A DNA stretch of 64,000 nucleotides from Selaginella moellendorffii (taxonomy: Eukaryota; Streptophyta; Lycopodiopsida; Selaginellales; Selaginellaceae): assembly GCF_000143415.4 (NCBI RefSeq), contig NW_003314326.1:930078-994077 (forward strand), written 5' to 3'. The notes beneath the pieces are model-generated. The model saw nothing but the letters and a program-made list of their open reading frames with translations. It did no database searches and had not been told where the DNA came from. The position numbers and the translations under genes are program-made. Position 1 is the first letter of the stretch. Each line of letters opens with the position of its first letter. Below are positions 53,869-64,000 of this stretch, in pieces.

Positions 53869-55439
53869 GTACGTTCTTTCCCTTCCCCGCTCTTTCTATT
53901 TTATAAATTGATTTCGCCAGGAAAGTCAGGACCGTAGAGAAACCCAAGCTCCCTCTGTTTCTGAGCAGTTCAGTAAGAAATGGCTGGTCTCATTTCCCAG
54001 GCTTCTTTGGGAGCTCAAGTGTAATCAACTTGCGTCTTCAAAGGTTTGTGTCAAGAGGCCATTGCCATTTAATCGCATTCGCATCGTAATGTTTCTCTTT
54101 CTTTTTCGCAGATTGTCCTAGAGATGCTACTCCGCCTTGGAAAGTTTGCAGTAGCTTTAGCAACAGATTTTGGAATGCTTCAATCGGCAATGATACCGTT
54201 TTTCTGCACTGTGTTGCCAGCCAAGGAAACGCCAGGTTCCGTTGCGTCTCCTAAATCTAGCAAAGAAACTGACTTTCCACATTCCAGACAAGTATTTGTA
54301 CGGTCCGTTTATTAAGCTTCCTAGAGACTGCCAAGAGATTGCTGTACTACTTCAGCGGCTTCCAACCTTTCTTTCTCAAAGCACTGTTAGCTTGCTGTCT
54401 GTGTAAGTGCGCATTATGGCTTACATCTTCTAACCTGGAAAACCTCGACTCGCAGCTCCGAACATGGATCTGCAAACTTTGGTCCGCTTGTTGGAAGTGG
54501 TGCGAGTGTCCTTTGTTCAAGGTCGGGTTGAAGTTGCAAACTTTTCCAGTTTCCTTTTTACGCTGGTGGTGGAGTGCTCGCATGCACACGGTAAATATCT
54601 CCTTTTTTCTTGTCGGGCAATTTATAACTGCTGATACTCTTTTCAGAAACTGCTGAAGAGAGAAAGAAACACTGGATAATACTGGGTGTGGTGTCCCGTA
54701 GCCTATTCCAGATTGGAGATATCGACGTAGTTATGCATTTGTTGGCCAAGCCAATGTCCGAACATCTGGTGCGTAAGTTTTCACACCTTTTGCTGTTTCT
54801 AACAGTCAATTACAGTCGGCTCGGCCTTCCCCAATGTTGTTAGCTAGTTTACTAAAAATTGTGGCTACTCTGAGCCACGATGTGGAACATGTGGAGGTCC
54901 CTGAGTTGCTATTGAGCGTTCTGGTGGCGCAAACCGCGAGCTTTGCGGTCTCAAGACTTCTGGTATACACCCGCGTTTTATCATGTGTATGATAATCTGA
55001 ATTGCAGGCTAAAGACCAAATGGTGATGGTTATTGTTCGCAATGCGGTGGACTTAGTTTTCAAGAACAAGAGGTTTGCACAATCCTTGATGAAGGAATTA
55101 GCTCTGAATCTATCAGGTTCGTTTGTTATGTTCTTCTCTCTTACGTCTGAGTGTCTATTGTCTTCAGGTGGCAAAGATCAAGTTTATGCTGTGGGAATTT
55201 TGACGAACGAAATATGCAAGCAAAACGCGATCCAGAAGCACCTCGAGTTTTCAGATGTTGGTGAGATATTTCGAGCAGTAAAGGTACGACTAGTATGAGA
55301 ACTTCATGTTTCACATACACGTTGTTTTGTGTCACAGACAATTTTGAAGGAGGCACGCATGGACCAAGCTAAGTCCAAGCAGCTTTTCTACTTAGAGATC
55401 AGCATCCGACATGCGTTTGGATCGCAAGTCCTAGTTTAA
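53869..55439 (+). pseudogene. headless IPI1 3' segment, copy 4
   Basis: Begins at the same intron base as copies 2 and 3. Like copy 2 it has lost 13 bp after CAAGAGATTGC (about 54343). In its 3' part it shares base changes with the original gene rather than with copies 2 and 3. The GGCTCTACT part of the exon at about 54155 is deleted. Ends at TAA 55437-55439. Pseudogene. Confidence 0.9.
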
Positions 55440-56349
55440 GCTGTGGCAAAGAGCTCGGGCATTCCGTGGCTTTTGGGAATCCTGTGCTTGAGCTTTAATA
55501 TTATCTGCCGCATCCTGGAAAGGTCAGTCGATTTTCCGGGCTCGGCGATGGCGGCATCAGTTTTTTTCTTCTCCGCAGCCGGCTTGGTGGAGATTAGTTC
55601 TGAGACGGCACCCCAGTAATTTAGTGGTGCCCTCGCATGGAACTCTTCTCGGGACTCCAACGATACCTGCATGAGGAAGAGAGGTCAGTTTAAAACATAA
55701 AATCTATCTTCTTGACGACCTTTTCCTTCTCACGATTTGCTTTTTTACTAGCTTCGACTTCGCGTTCCGTTTTGCAAAGAGCTCTCGTTTGTGCTCCTCG
55801 GCAGCGCAAAGAGTTTTTGCAAGCCTGTCCCTCTCGTCATTCTCCTTCGCTTCTAAAGCTAGCGCGTTTTTCCTGGCAAGAAACCGTAAGTGATTTTCTA
55901 AAAAGCTTCGTAGCGACTTACCTCTTCCATTCCAGGAATTTAAGATGTGATGGATCGAAGGTAGCTGTGGCGGTGCTGGTGCTGAAGATGTCCTGAGGAT
56001 CATCAACGTCGTTTTTGTTTCTCTCGAGAAGATCGTGAAGCTCCTGAACGCCACTGGTGGTGAAGCTCTTTTCGTTCAAGCCGCCGTCATCCTCGGCATC
56101 CCAGCGAGGATCAAGATCAAACGCCTCGGTGAAAGAAGCCGTCCGAATTGCCTCTACTTCTTCACTCACCTGGATCTTCTCCTCGTGCCTGTGCAACATG
56201 CTGATTGAAGGCGCTGCTCGCGACTGCTTCTCAAGGACATCGTACGTATCTTCCATGCATACGCTCGCCACGGTTGTGACAGTGATGCTCTCAAAGCTGT
56301 GACAGACAGACGGCGGTGCTCGTGGATCGAACTCGCCATGGCGTTCCAT
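55436..56349 (-). pseudogene. CLC: clathrin light chain, copy 4, one-base frameshift
   Basis: Exons match copy 3: exon 1 to 55923, exon 2 55720-55872, exon 3 55436-55666. Exon 2 is 153 rather than 154 nt because one T is lost in AACGCAGAAGTC-equivalent sequence (about 55761). This shifts the coiled coil after ELFAKRNA into an unrelated basic tail. The C-terminal STDLSRMRQIILKLKHRIP block remains but is out of frame. A single sequencing error could also explain this; otherwise it is a very young pseudogene. Confidence 0.78.
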
Positions 56350-56579
56350 CGTAGCGTTTTCTACTCACTCAAACAGCTCCTCTTCCCGCGACCAAGAAGA
56401 AAACTGAATGTCTTTCTTGGCATGTTGGGCGAAGGAGAAGCTGATTAACGATATTAAATGGAAAGATAAACAACAACAATGATTCAGTTCGAGTTCTAAA
56501 ACCATTTTCCCTTGTTAGATGACATTACAAGAATTACAAGAATTACAAGAACTTCGTGCAAGAAAATGGTGGTTACTGG

Positions 56580-58282
56580 TTAGAGACCAGCTATACAAAC
56601 TCCCTTAGCTTCTAAACATAGTGTGTGTCTGTTGTGAAACCATTCTCCCTTCTCAGATAACAGTATAGCCTCGTAAATATGAGGATTCCTCTTGAGCATG
56701 CCTAGGTCCGCTTCACTCAAGTTGGACATTGCCTTCTGGAAAGTGGATTCATCCATGAACCATATCCAAGCTGCCACCAGCCCAACTACAAAGCTGTCTA
56801 GCTCAGTGGCAATGCCAGACAGGTCGATAGTGCTCCGCTTGTCCTTGAGTTTGCTGAAGTCCACCCTACTCAAAAACTTGTTCATGATATCTGAAGTCCA
56901 AGTACTCAAGACTGTTCTAATAGGACCAGCAACTGATTCATATCCAGCGACAGCTTCAAGCTCGCCTCGATCTAATGACACCTGTTGCCTCTCAATGAAA
57001 ATCCTGTGAAAGATATCTGCAGGATCAAAAGCATAGCTCCGGTAAACTCTCGGATTCCTCCACCACTTTAAGAATGTCCAGGCGGCTTCGGCTTTGATCT
57101 CGTCATCGCTTCCGTCAATGATGGATCTGATTAGATACTCGGATGCTTGCTTGGAAACTGCTTCACGAGGAAGGAAGCCCACTGGTGCTCCTCTGACAAT
57201 GCGGTCCAGCAAATTGATTACGTCATCGTCCACAACCGCCAAAGGAATTATTCCAAATTCTCGCACAGCTAATACTAAGTTATGTAACTGACCTGGTGTT
57301 AATACAACCTTTGCTAGAATCTTGTTTGCAGTATGCCTTGGTCCTTCATGATATGATGGTCCGAGAACAATGAGCTGAGTCATGCATTTAATACTCCCAA
57401 AGGTTCTAGCTTCATGAGGTATGTTCCAGCAAAGGAGCTCCAGTACCTCCTCGTGATCGCAGCTGCATTCTTCTTCTTCACCATCCAAAAAATAATTGAT
57501 GACATAAGTGAAAAGATTGACACGTAATCCTTTTCTGAATCCCTCTGTCATAAACGCCTCATGTACATGTGGGCCAACATGGTGTGCAAGTACATGCGCT
57601 TCAGCCTTACCCGCAATACTTCTCAGCCACAACCCGAAGGAGTCCCAACCCAGTAGTTTGACCGCCAAGAAAATTGATGACTCCACCAAAGTCAGAATGT
57701 AGAACAGCCTCATCCCATACACGAAGTTGGCCACCTGCCCTGTACCCGACGACGGGAGGGGTTTGTAGGCTCCCGACTTGAGCCGAGAAAGGGAGAAACC
57801 AAATGATACAGCTGCACTACCCACTTGGAGCCCATGGAATATCAGATGTATGGACAGGTTCTTTATCATCTTTGACCCCTGCATCCTCCCACACCAAATG
57901 CCATAACCTACGAAAGCGCAGTAGTATGGCGTGGTAAGTATCCCTCCCCAGGTACTTCCCCGGAGCCGAGAGGCTATTAAGTAATCAAAATTCTTGCTGA
58001 CTAGGAACACTCGCACACCCTCTGAAAGCAACAGACCAGAAATGAGCCTGAAATCGTACGACTTGAGCTGAGGGACATAACCCCCCAGCAGGACCACTGT
58101 GGCACCACGAACGCTATTTGCGCTAAATATGTTGCACCTTGCTCCAAGGCTGCCAATAGTAGAGCCACATATTTCACTTGCACTGACAGACTCACCAATC
58201 TCTGTGCTCTCCTCTTAAGATTTTGATGTTTTTCTGTGTTCCGATCTGAGCCCCCAACTTGTATTGCTGTATCATTCTCCAT
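56580..58282 (-). pseudogene. multi-pass membrane protein copy TM5, one-base frameshift near the N-terminus
   Basis: From 58282 the leader MENDTAIQVGGSDRN and the first hydrophobic segment are normal. One C is lost in GGCACCCACGAACG (about 58105), moving the frame. The remaining 505 codons are open to LCLEAKGVCIAGL. The 3' flank (56523-56545) has three copies of an AATTACAAG-like unit, marking a rearrangement joint between TM4-type and TM2-type 3' ends. Either a recent pseudogene or an assembly error. Confidence 0.75.
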
Positions 58283-58774
58283 TGTAATTTCGGCTGCTCT
58301 ACAGCTATGTACCAACGCAATTACAAGCAGGGATTTGGGAAGCTGTCGCAGTATCGTAAGAAATATAGCACATGAAAGCACGATTCCGTTGAGTATGAGG
58401 CAATGCAAGCAAAGCACAATGTAACAGCACAGTGGAGTTTTGAGGGGTAAAAACAACAAAATGTTTCGTGGCAGCTTATTTTACAAGGTTGCTGCTCAGC
58501 AATAGATCCTTCACTAGTTTGAAATCTAGGCAAAGGAGATTCAAGGCTCAAAAGACTAGTTTGAAATGCAGGCAAAGGAGATTCAAAACTCAGATCATCA
58601 ACTATGTGTAATGAAAAGATCAATTATGTTTACTAATACCATATAGATACCAACATAGTCTTCGCAAAGACTGTTTGCTGTGTAGTTTCCAAGCCTTTAT
58701 GGCATACCATCTTCTCTGGTTGACTGCTAACGTTTCCAGAGGAGTTTGAAACCATTGAGAAGCTCTTCGAGTTC

Positions 58775-59931
58775 TCAAATATTTGGAGCACTAAAGGTAC
58801 GACAATTGTGACAATCTCGCTTGAGAATGATTTCGTAAATCACACCGCTGTAAATGCCATCACCTGGGCTGGTTCTCGACTCTTCCACCTCGCGCAACTC
58901 CAGGTTGTGCTCAGATGCCTCGTTAAAGAATGCTCGATCAGTGCTGAAAAAAAGAAACAAAAGATTCAAGAAAACACAAAAAGAGAAGCGAAGTGACCTT
59001 TGTATGCGAGAGATGTAAGCAAGAAAAAACTTGCGGCAGTGGTGATGTTGCAAAAGCTTGTTGACAGTCCTGAGTAGCGGAGGAATGTTGCATTGCTGGT
59101 AACGTGATAGGATCTGTTCAAGGAGAAACTTGGAGTAAAAAAGCTTCCATCAAAAGGATATAAATGTCGGCCCCAAGGATGTAGTCAAATCCCTCAGGAT
59201 GCTTGTCAAGGATGAGAAAGAGCTGTTCTTCATTTCCCCACTCAAGCTTTTCACAGGCAATCCCTGCAATAAGGAAAAAAACAAACAAACAAACAAACAA
59301 ACGAGATCTCTCATATATCAGTGAGAAAGAACTCACGCGATAGCAACGCCGTGTCCTGCTGAAGCGCCACGTTTTTCCGCATGATCTAGCAGCGATCCCC
59401 AAACTTGTTTTAAGAAACCATGCATGGAAATTCCTGCCTTTAAAACGATGTCATTGTGATCAGTCATGACGACTTTGCGGCAGCCAATCCTTCCACACAA
59501 AAGGCCAGTCACTCCTACAAACCATGAAAAAAAACAAGTGTTAGAAAAAAAAAAGGAGAGAGAAAGAAGAGAAAACCATGCGAAGAACTTCATACCAACA
59601 CCAGAGCCCAGCTCAATGATCGAAGCTCCTTGAAAAATTTGGCTATGATCCACAATGTAATTGAGGAGAAGCTCGGTGCCAGGCCAGATTATCTGGCCAG
59701 TGAGGTCGTAATCCGCTGCGAGCTATCGCATTGAAAGAGAGGAACCGAGAGAGAAAGAACACACTCACTGGAAGAGCATTGTAGGCTGAGCACAGGAATG
59801 TCGTGATGGCCGATGGAAATGCGCTGCTCAACGTAGCTAGCAGTGGATGATAGAATCGATTAAATCCTAGTAGCTTACTTCTCGTCCAGGAACAGCGATC
59901 CAATACCTCCTCCATCGTCGTCCTCGTCCAT
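58775..59931 (-). CDS. family-16 methyltransferase, copy MT5
   Basis: Starts MDEDDDGGGIGSLF at 59931 with the same exon layout as the other copies. The SAM motif ELGSGVGVTGLL, DHNDIVLKAG, EKLEWGNEEQ, the AT-AC intron (exon resumes GTTACCAG, a silent change) and STDRAFFNEASEHNLELREV are present. The tail is shared with MT2 and MT4. No frame break found. It is divergent from the intact PPR5. Confidence 0.65.
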
Positions 59932-59999
59932 CGCATGAGCCCTAAGAGAATAAGAATCTTACTCACAAAGATGCGCTAAAGCCCTAGGGGTTAGGGTTT

Positions 60000-62213
60000 A
60001 TGAATGGCGGCAAGATTTGGATGCTCGCGCGGCTATCGCGCATTGCACAGGTACCCAGCCGCGCCAGATCGATCGCCATGCAGCCGGTAGCTCAGGAATC
60101 CACCGAGGATGAGGCGGACGATCTTGCCGCTTGCTCCAATGCGGGCGTCTGGAGCTACAGGGATTTCGCGCAGATGCTCCACTCTTCCTCCTCCTCTTCC
60201 AGTCATTCGATCGAGGCGGCGCTGGGCAGGCTACGCCGGGAAATCTCCACTGACGCCGTGGTGAAGATCTTCCAGTGCCTCAAGGACGCCGATCTCGCCT
60301 GGGAGCTCTTCCAGTGCCTCTCCTCCCCTCGATTCGGCTTCCAGCACAGCGTCCACACGGGGAACGCGCTCCTGGATGTGTTTGCCAGGACCAAGCGCCA
60401 CAGGGAGGCCGGGAATCTCCTCAAGAACGAGCTCGCGACGATATTTCGGCCGGATGTGGAGACCTGGAACGTCCTCATCACCGGCTACTGCCTGGCTCGC
60501 GAGCCCGAGGAGGCATTCGCGGTGATGAGGGAGATGGAGGAGGATTTCGGCGTGGCGCCGTCGCTCAAGACCCACAATCTCGTCCTCCACGGCCTGTGCA
60601 AGTCGGGGAAGGTCCTCGCGGCGATGGATCACTTCGAGACGGTGAGGAGATTCATGCCGGTGAGCGCTGCGACGTTCTCGATCCTCATCAATGGCCTCGT
60701 CAAAGCAGGTATGCTGATCCAGGCTCACTCCCTCGCCCAGGAGACCACAACCAATGGCTGCACGATCGACATCCACACCTATACCACCATTGTAGACTGG
60801 CTCGCCAAGAACAAGAAGATCCAAGAGGCCGTGGCTCTGATGGAGAAGATCACTGCCAATGGGTGTACTCCCACCATCGCCACCTACAACGCTCTCCTCA
60901 ATGGTCTTTGCAAGATGGGACGCCTCGAAGAAGCCATTGATCTCCTTCGCAAGATCGTCGACAATGGCTGCACGCCGGACGTGGTCACTTACACCTCGCT
61001 CATTGATGGCCTCGGCAAGAAGAAGCGATCCTTCGAAGCTTACAAGCTTTTCAAGGAGATGGCTTCGCGGGGACTGGCTCTCGACACCGTCTGCTACACT
61101 GCTCTCATCCGGGGACTCCTCCAGGCCGGGAAAATCCCGCAAGCTTCCTCGGTCTACAAGACAATGACGTCCCAAGGCTGCGTTCCAGACGTGGTAACAC
61201 TCAGCACCATGATCGACGGCCTCTGCAAGGCCGGGAGGATTGGAGCGGCAGTCCGGATCTTCAAGTCGATGGAAGCTCGAGGCCTGGCTCCAAACGAGGT
61301 GGTGTACAGCGCTCTCATCCACGGCCTGTGCAAGGCCAGGAAGATGGACTGTGCGCTGGAGATGCTGGCCCAGATGAAGAAGGCGTTTTGCACCCCGGAC
61401 ACCATCACTTACAACATCCTCATCGACGGGCTTTGCAAGAGTGGCGACGTTGCGGCAGCACGGGCCTTCTTCGACGAGATGCTCGAGGCCGGATGCAAGC
61501 CCGACGTTTACACGTACAACATTCTCATATCGGGGTTCTGCAAGGCCGGGAACACCGACGCTGCCTGTGGAGTCTTCGACGACATGAGCTCTAGCCGCTG
61601 CTCGCCAAACGTTGTCACCTACGGGACTCTCATCTCCGGCCTCTGCAAGCGCCGCCAGCTGACCAAGGCCTCGCTATACTACCAGCACATGAAGGAGAGA
61701 GGCTGCCCTCCGGACAGCTTCGTCTACAGCAGCTTGGTGGACGGGCTCTGCAAGTCGGGGAAGCTCGAAGGCGGCTGCATGCTCTTTGACGAGATGGAGA
61801 GGAGCGGTGTTGCAAACAGCCAGACGCGGACCAGGCTGATCTTCCATCTCTGCAAAGCGAACCGGGTCGACGAGGCCGTGTCGCTTTTCAACGCCATCAG
61901 GAAGGAAGGAATGCCGCACCCTTACGCCTACAACTCGATCATCAGCGCTCTCATCAAGTCGGGCAAGGTGAACGAAGGACAGGCCGTGTACCAGGAGATG
62001 ACTCGCTGGTGGAAGCCCGATCGCGTCACCTACAACGCACTGCTCAATGGGATGATCGGAGCAAACAGGATGGACAGAGCTCACTTTTATTACCTGGAGA
62101 TGACCGGCAGGGGCTACGTTCCTCCCGTGTCCATACTTCACAAGCTCGCCGACGACCGACTCAAGGACATGCCGGCTCCTGCTTCGCGGCCTTGTTCTTC
62201 GTCTCGTTCTTGA
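60000..62213 (+). CDS. P-class PPR protein, intact copy PPR5
   Basis: Intronless, 737 aa, starting MNGGKIWMLARLSRIAQ; the basic start suggests import into mitochondria. About 17 P-type pentatricopeptide repeats run from roughly residue 110 to 715, for example TYNILIDGLCKSGDVAAARA, TYNILISGFCKAGNTDAACG and TYNALLNGMIGANRMDRAHF. It has no E/DYW editing domain. P-class PPRs bind organellar transcripts in a sequence-specific way and guide end-formation, stability or splicing. It is the only full-length copy in the array and the best estimate of the ancestral product. Its start codon differs in frame from that of PPR1/PPR2. Confidence 0.92.
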   Translation: MNGGKIWMLARLSRIAQVPSRARSIAMQPVAQESTEDEADDLAACSNAGVWSYRDFAQMLHSSSSSSSHSIEAALGRLRREISTDAVVKIFQCLKDADLAWELFQCLSSPRFGFQHSVHTGNALLDVFARTKRHREAGNLLKNELATIFRPDVETWNVLITGYCLAREPEEAFAVMREMEEDFGVAPSLKTHNLVLHGLCKSGKVLAAMDHFETVRRFMPVSAATFSILINGLVKAGMLIQAHSLAQETTTNGCTIDIHTYTTIVDWLAKNKKIQEAVALMEKITANGCTPTIATYNALLNGLCKMGRLEEAIDLLRKIVDNGCTPDVVTYTSLIDGLGKKKRSFEAYKLFKEMASRGLALDTVCYTALIRGLLQAGKIPQASSVYKTMTSQGCVPDVVTLSTMIDGLCKAGRIGAAVRIFKSMEARGLAPNEVVYSALIHGLCKARKMDCALEMLAQMKKAFCTPDTITYNILIDGLCKSGDVAAARAFFDEMLEAGCKPDVYTYNILISGFCKAGNTDAACGVFDDMSSSRCSPNVVTYGTLISGLCKRRQLTKASLYYQHMKERGCPPDSFVYSSLVDGLCKSGKLEGGCMLFDEMERSGVANSQTRTRLIFHLCKANRVDEAVSLFNAIRKEGMPHPYAYNSIISALIKSGKVNEGQAVYQEMTRWWKPDRVTYNALLNGMIGANRMDRAHFYYLEMTGRGYVPPVSILHKLADDRLKDMPAPASRPCSSSRS

Positions 62214-62552
62214 GCAAGCTTGATACTCGGTGTTCTTGGCTGTGATGTCCCTCGGATGGATCCAGATAGTAGTACGTATACATTTTTGTAAATTACAAGC
62301 TTTAGCAAGAACTTATGTGCTTACCAGTAGCTGCGATGTTGCCAAGCCATTGCTATAGAGACAAACTCCAAGAGAACGCTAAGCTAGCTAGCTTTGGCTA
62401 GAAAGAAAAGGAAAGAATAATAGTCTTGCCTGAGGGAGAGAGAGAGAGAGAGAGACAGAGAGAGCTCACTTTCATTACCTGGAGATGGCCACCAAGAGCT
62501 TCTCTTCTCTGTTTCTCGAGCTGGCTAGATTTTTATTACACTTGGAGCACTC
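62214..62552. other. intergenic, GA microsatellite
   Basis: 3' flank of PPR5, end of the duplicated array, then a GA repeat at 62436-62455. No gene seen. Confidence 0.5.
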
Positions 62553-63273
62553 CTAAAGCAGCCGGGCACTGAAGTAGGCATTGACGAACACTACCGAGGC
62601 TGCAATGCTGATTGCTAGTAGCAATCCAGACGGTATGGGCTGTCGAGTTGCTGCCAGACGAATGCCTGTGTAGTAGATCTAGAATTTGTAAGTCCTTTCT
62701 AGCAAAGTGAGAGTGATTACCAAAAACTGCGATGAAAAGAAATGCCACGCCGAATCCTATGGCATTGGCGAGGTCTTTGGTGTCGGGGTTGAGCATCAAA
62801 AGATACGCCTGAAAGAAGATCCAAGGAGATAAGCGAGCTATAGATCATGAGCTAGCTATGGCTAGACAGATTTGCTTACCACCGCGAATGCGATGCCGCC
62901 AGTGAGGCCACCCACAAGAGATCCCTTGCTGCCAGTTCTCGAGTCTGCAAAGAAGAAAGAATTATATCCTTGCCAAATGCAAGAGCTCGCATTGCAAAGA
63001 CTCACAGGCAAAGAATCCGCCACTGAGAAGCGTCAATCCATACGCCGCCGCCGTCGCTGGCGCAATCTCCTCCAGCCCCGCCCTGCATCGCAGCACATCG
63101 ATCCTCCTCTTCCTGCCATTGCTTCTGCCAACGCGGAGATCTGTGACGCCTCCCACCCTCGCATTGCCAATCTTGAGGCTGCTCGAGCTCGCATTGCCGA
63201 TCCTGCGCGGAGAAAGCCCGATCTTCACGTCGATTGCCCTAGACGGAGCTCTTAGCCCTAGAATCGCCTCCAT
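62553..63273 (-). CDS. TMEM14/FAX-type plastid membrane protein
   Basis: Exons 63006-63273, 62880-62944, 62721-62808 and 62553-62665 give 177 aa with closed phases. The N-terminal 85 residues are Ser/Arg-rich with few acidic residues, a likely chloroplast transit peptide. The Tmem_14 domain follows: AAAYGLTLLSGGFFAY, SRTGSKGSLVGGLTGGIAFA, AYLLMLNPDTK, GFGVAFLFIAVFGIRLAATR and a last helix. The four helices and Gly-rich turns are as in plant FAX proteins, which move fatty acids across the plastid inner envelope. Which FAX member it is cannot be decided. Confidence 0.85.
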
Positions 63274-63634
63274 AGCCAAACTCCCACGCGATGCTCGCTC
63301 CTTCGGACACAATGCACAAACATGTGGCAGTGACACGTGGCTTCGGCCGATTCAGCCGGCGCCCAGCTTAGGGCTGACGAAGTCCACGTGGCTTCTCGAG
63401 ATTCGTCCAGCGGATGCGCGTAAAACCGCCAGAGGGGAGTTTAATGGCGCGCTAGAGCCCTGGATCTTCGCCACACGATCGAGGCGAGCTCCAGCTTCTC
63501 AAGCTCGATCCAAGCGCACAAGCTGGGAGATCATCGCCCGGTAGGGTATTTCGATGAGGTTTTGTGGATCCGGCCGCCGGCATTGATCCAAGAAGCTGGG
63601 ATTTCCAGCGAGGAGACCGCTAGGGCAGATCGCC
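63274..63634. promoter_or_regulatory. divergent promoter region, FAX-like / coiled-coil gene
   Basis: 361 bp between divergent start codons. CACGTGG sequences (G-box core) occur at about 63335 and 63386. No other element recognised. Confidence 0.4.
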
Positions 63635-64000
63635 ATGGACGAGTACGAGATCATGGAGAGGAACAAGGAGCTGCAAGCGCTCCAGGTGAAGCAAGAGGCA
63701 GTGCGAATGGAAAATACGCTACTCTCGGAACATCTATCGGTAAGTTCTTTCCAGATTCTAGCTTCGTTGTTCGTGAGTTTTTCCTCTCGTTTCCAGAGGA
63801 TTGTGACACGCAAGGGGAGCTTGCAACTTCATCTGGAAAAGATGGAAGAAGAAGAAACTGAGAAGGAAGAACAGGAGGCAGCCGAGGCACTACGCCGGAG
63901 CTCGAGACGATCGTTCCGGATTTTTCACGATGGTCCTCCGGTGCCAAGAGCCACAGTACGATTCTTGTCGCCGCCAAAGATACCTTCGCTCTCGCCACCC
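63635..64000 (+). CDS. coiled-coil protein of unknown function, 5' part, runs off the window
   Basis: Exon 1 63635-63739 and exon 2 from 63797 to the window end, in phase. It starts MDEYEIMERNKELQALQVKQ, a heptad-like helix, and continues EKMEEEETEKEEQEAAEALR, then becomes basic and Pro-rich (RSSRRSFRIF, SPPKIPSLSPP). No family recognised from this part; the remainder lies outside the window. Confidence 0.6.
   Translation, partial: MDEYEIMERNKELQALQVKQEAVRMENTLLSEHLSVSSFQILASLFVSFSSRFQRIVTRKGSLQLHLEKMEEEETEKEEQEAAEALRRSSRRSFRIFHDGPPVPRATVRFLSPPKIPSLSPP

Larger units (their letters stand above)
23836..62213. repeat. tandem rearranged segmental duplication (IPI1 3' - CLC - TM - MT - PPR)
   Basis: Five partial or full blocks in the same order and orientation. 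Block 1: 23836-about 32000 (IPI1, CLC1, TM1, MT1, PPR1). Block 2: 32124-37013 (TM2, MT2, PPR2, with no IPI1/CLC). Block 3: 37014-41247 (IPI1, CLC2, truncated TM3, PPR3; MT missing). Block 4: 41248-53868 (IPI1, CLC3, TM4, Copia, MT4, PPR4). Block 5: 53869-62213 (IPI1, CLC4, TM5, MT5, PPR5). Blocks 2/3, 3/4 and 4/5 meet at the same PPR-IPI1 junction, as expected from unequal crossing-over of one original tandem duplication. Confidence 0.93.

Overview
The window is nuclear DNA of a land plant. The evidence is split genes with very short GT-AG introns (about 45-75 bp), large P-class PPR genes, plant GDSL, B3, BAHD, clathrin light chain and UXS families, and Copia and hAT transposons. The compact genes and tiny introns suggest a lycophyte such as Selaginella; that is an inference, not something the sequence proves.

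Positions 1-21.8 kb are ordinary gene space with decayed islands. On the minus strand lie a GDSL esterase/lipase, a nuclear group II intron maturase with a probable mitochondrial presequence, an F-box gene beside a solo LTR, and a 151-aa B3-domain gene. Relics include UXS, two BAHD acyltransferases, a METTL24-like gene and an old Copia element. Then come a membrane-anchored unknown (15.4-16.7 kb), a stand-alone maturase X-domain gene divergent from NAA50, a DnaJ gene with a membrane segment, and the mitochondrial pyruvate dehydrogenase E2 (16 exons, 507 aa). E2 is divergent from an IPI1/TEX10-like ribosome-biogenesis gene (20 exons, 842 aa). Splice sites I assigned by eye give closed frames for the genes listed with exons.

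Positions 23.8-62.2 kb hold a tandem, rearranged segmental duplication. The ancestral block reads: IPI1 3' exons (+), clathrin light chain (-), an intronless multi-pass membrane protein of unknown family (-), a family-16 methyltransferase (-), and a P-class PPR gene (+). Duplicates are joined by three identical fusions of the PPR reading frame to the first base of an IPI1 intron, so new copies start as PPR genes and continue into headless IPI1 exons. Copies show differential decay: light chain copies 1 and 3, membrane protein copies 1, 2 and 4, and PPR copy 5 look intact. A 5.3-kb Copia element with 5-bp target duplication sits in the fourth block (its empty site is visible in the other blocks), and it contains a 1.07-kb hAT-type element with 8-bp target duplication.

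Positions 62.2-64 kb return to single-copy genes: a TMEM14/FAX-type plastid membrane protein and the 5' end of a coiled-coil gene divergent from it.

Functional themes are mostly organelle gene expression (maturases, PPRs, E2, FAX) and basic cell biology (N-terminal acetylation, ribosome biogenesis, clathrin). Several divergent gene pairs share promoters of 50-360 bp carrying telo-box-like AAACCCTA motifs.
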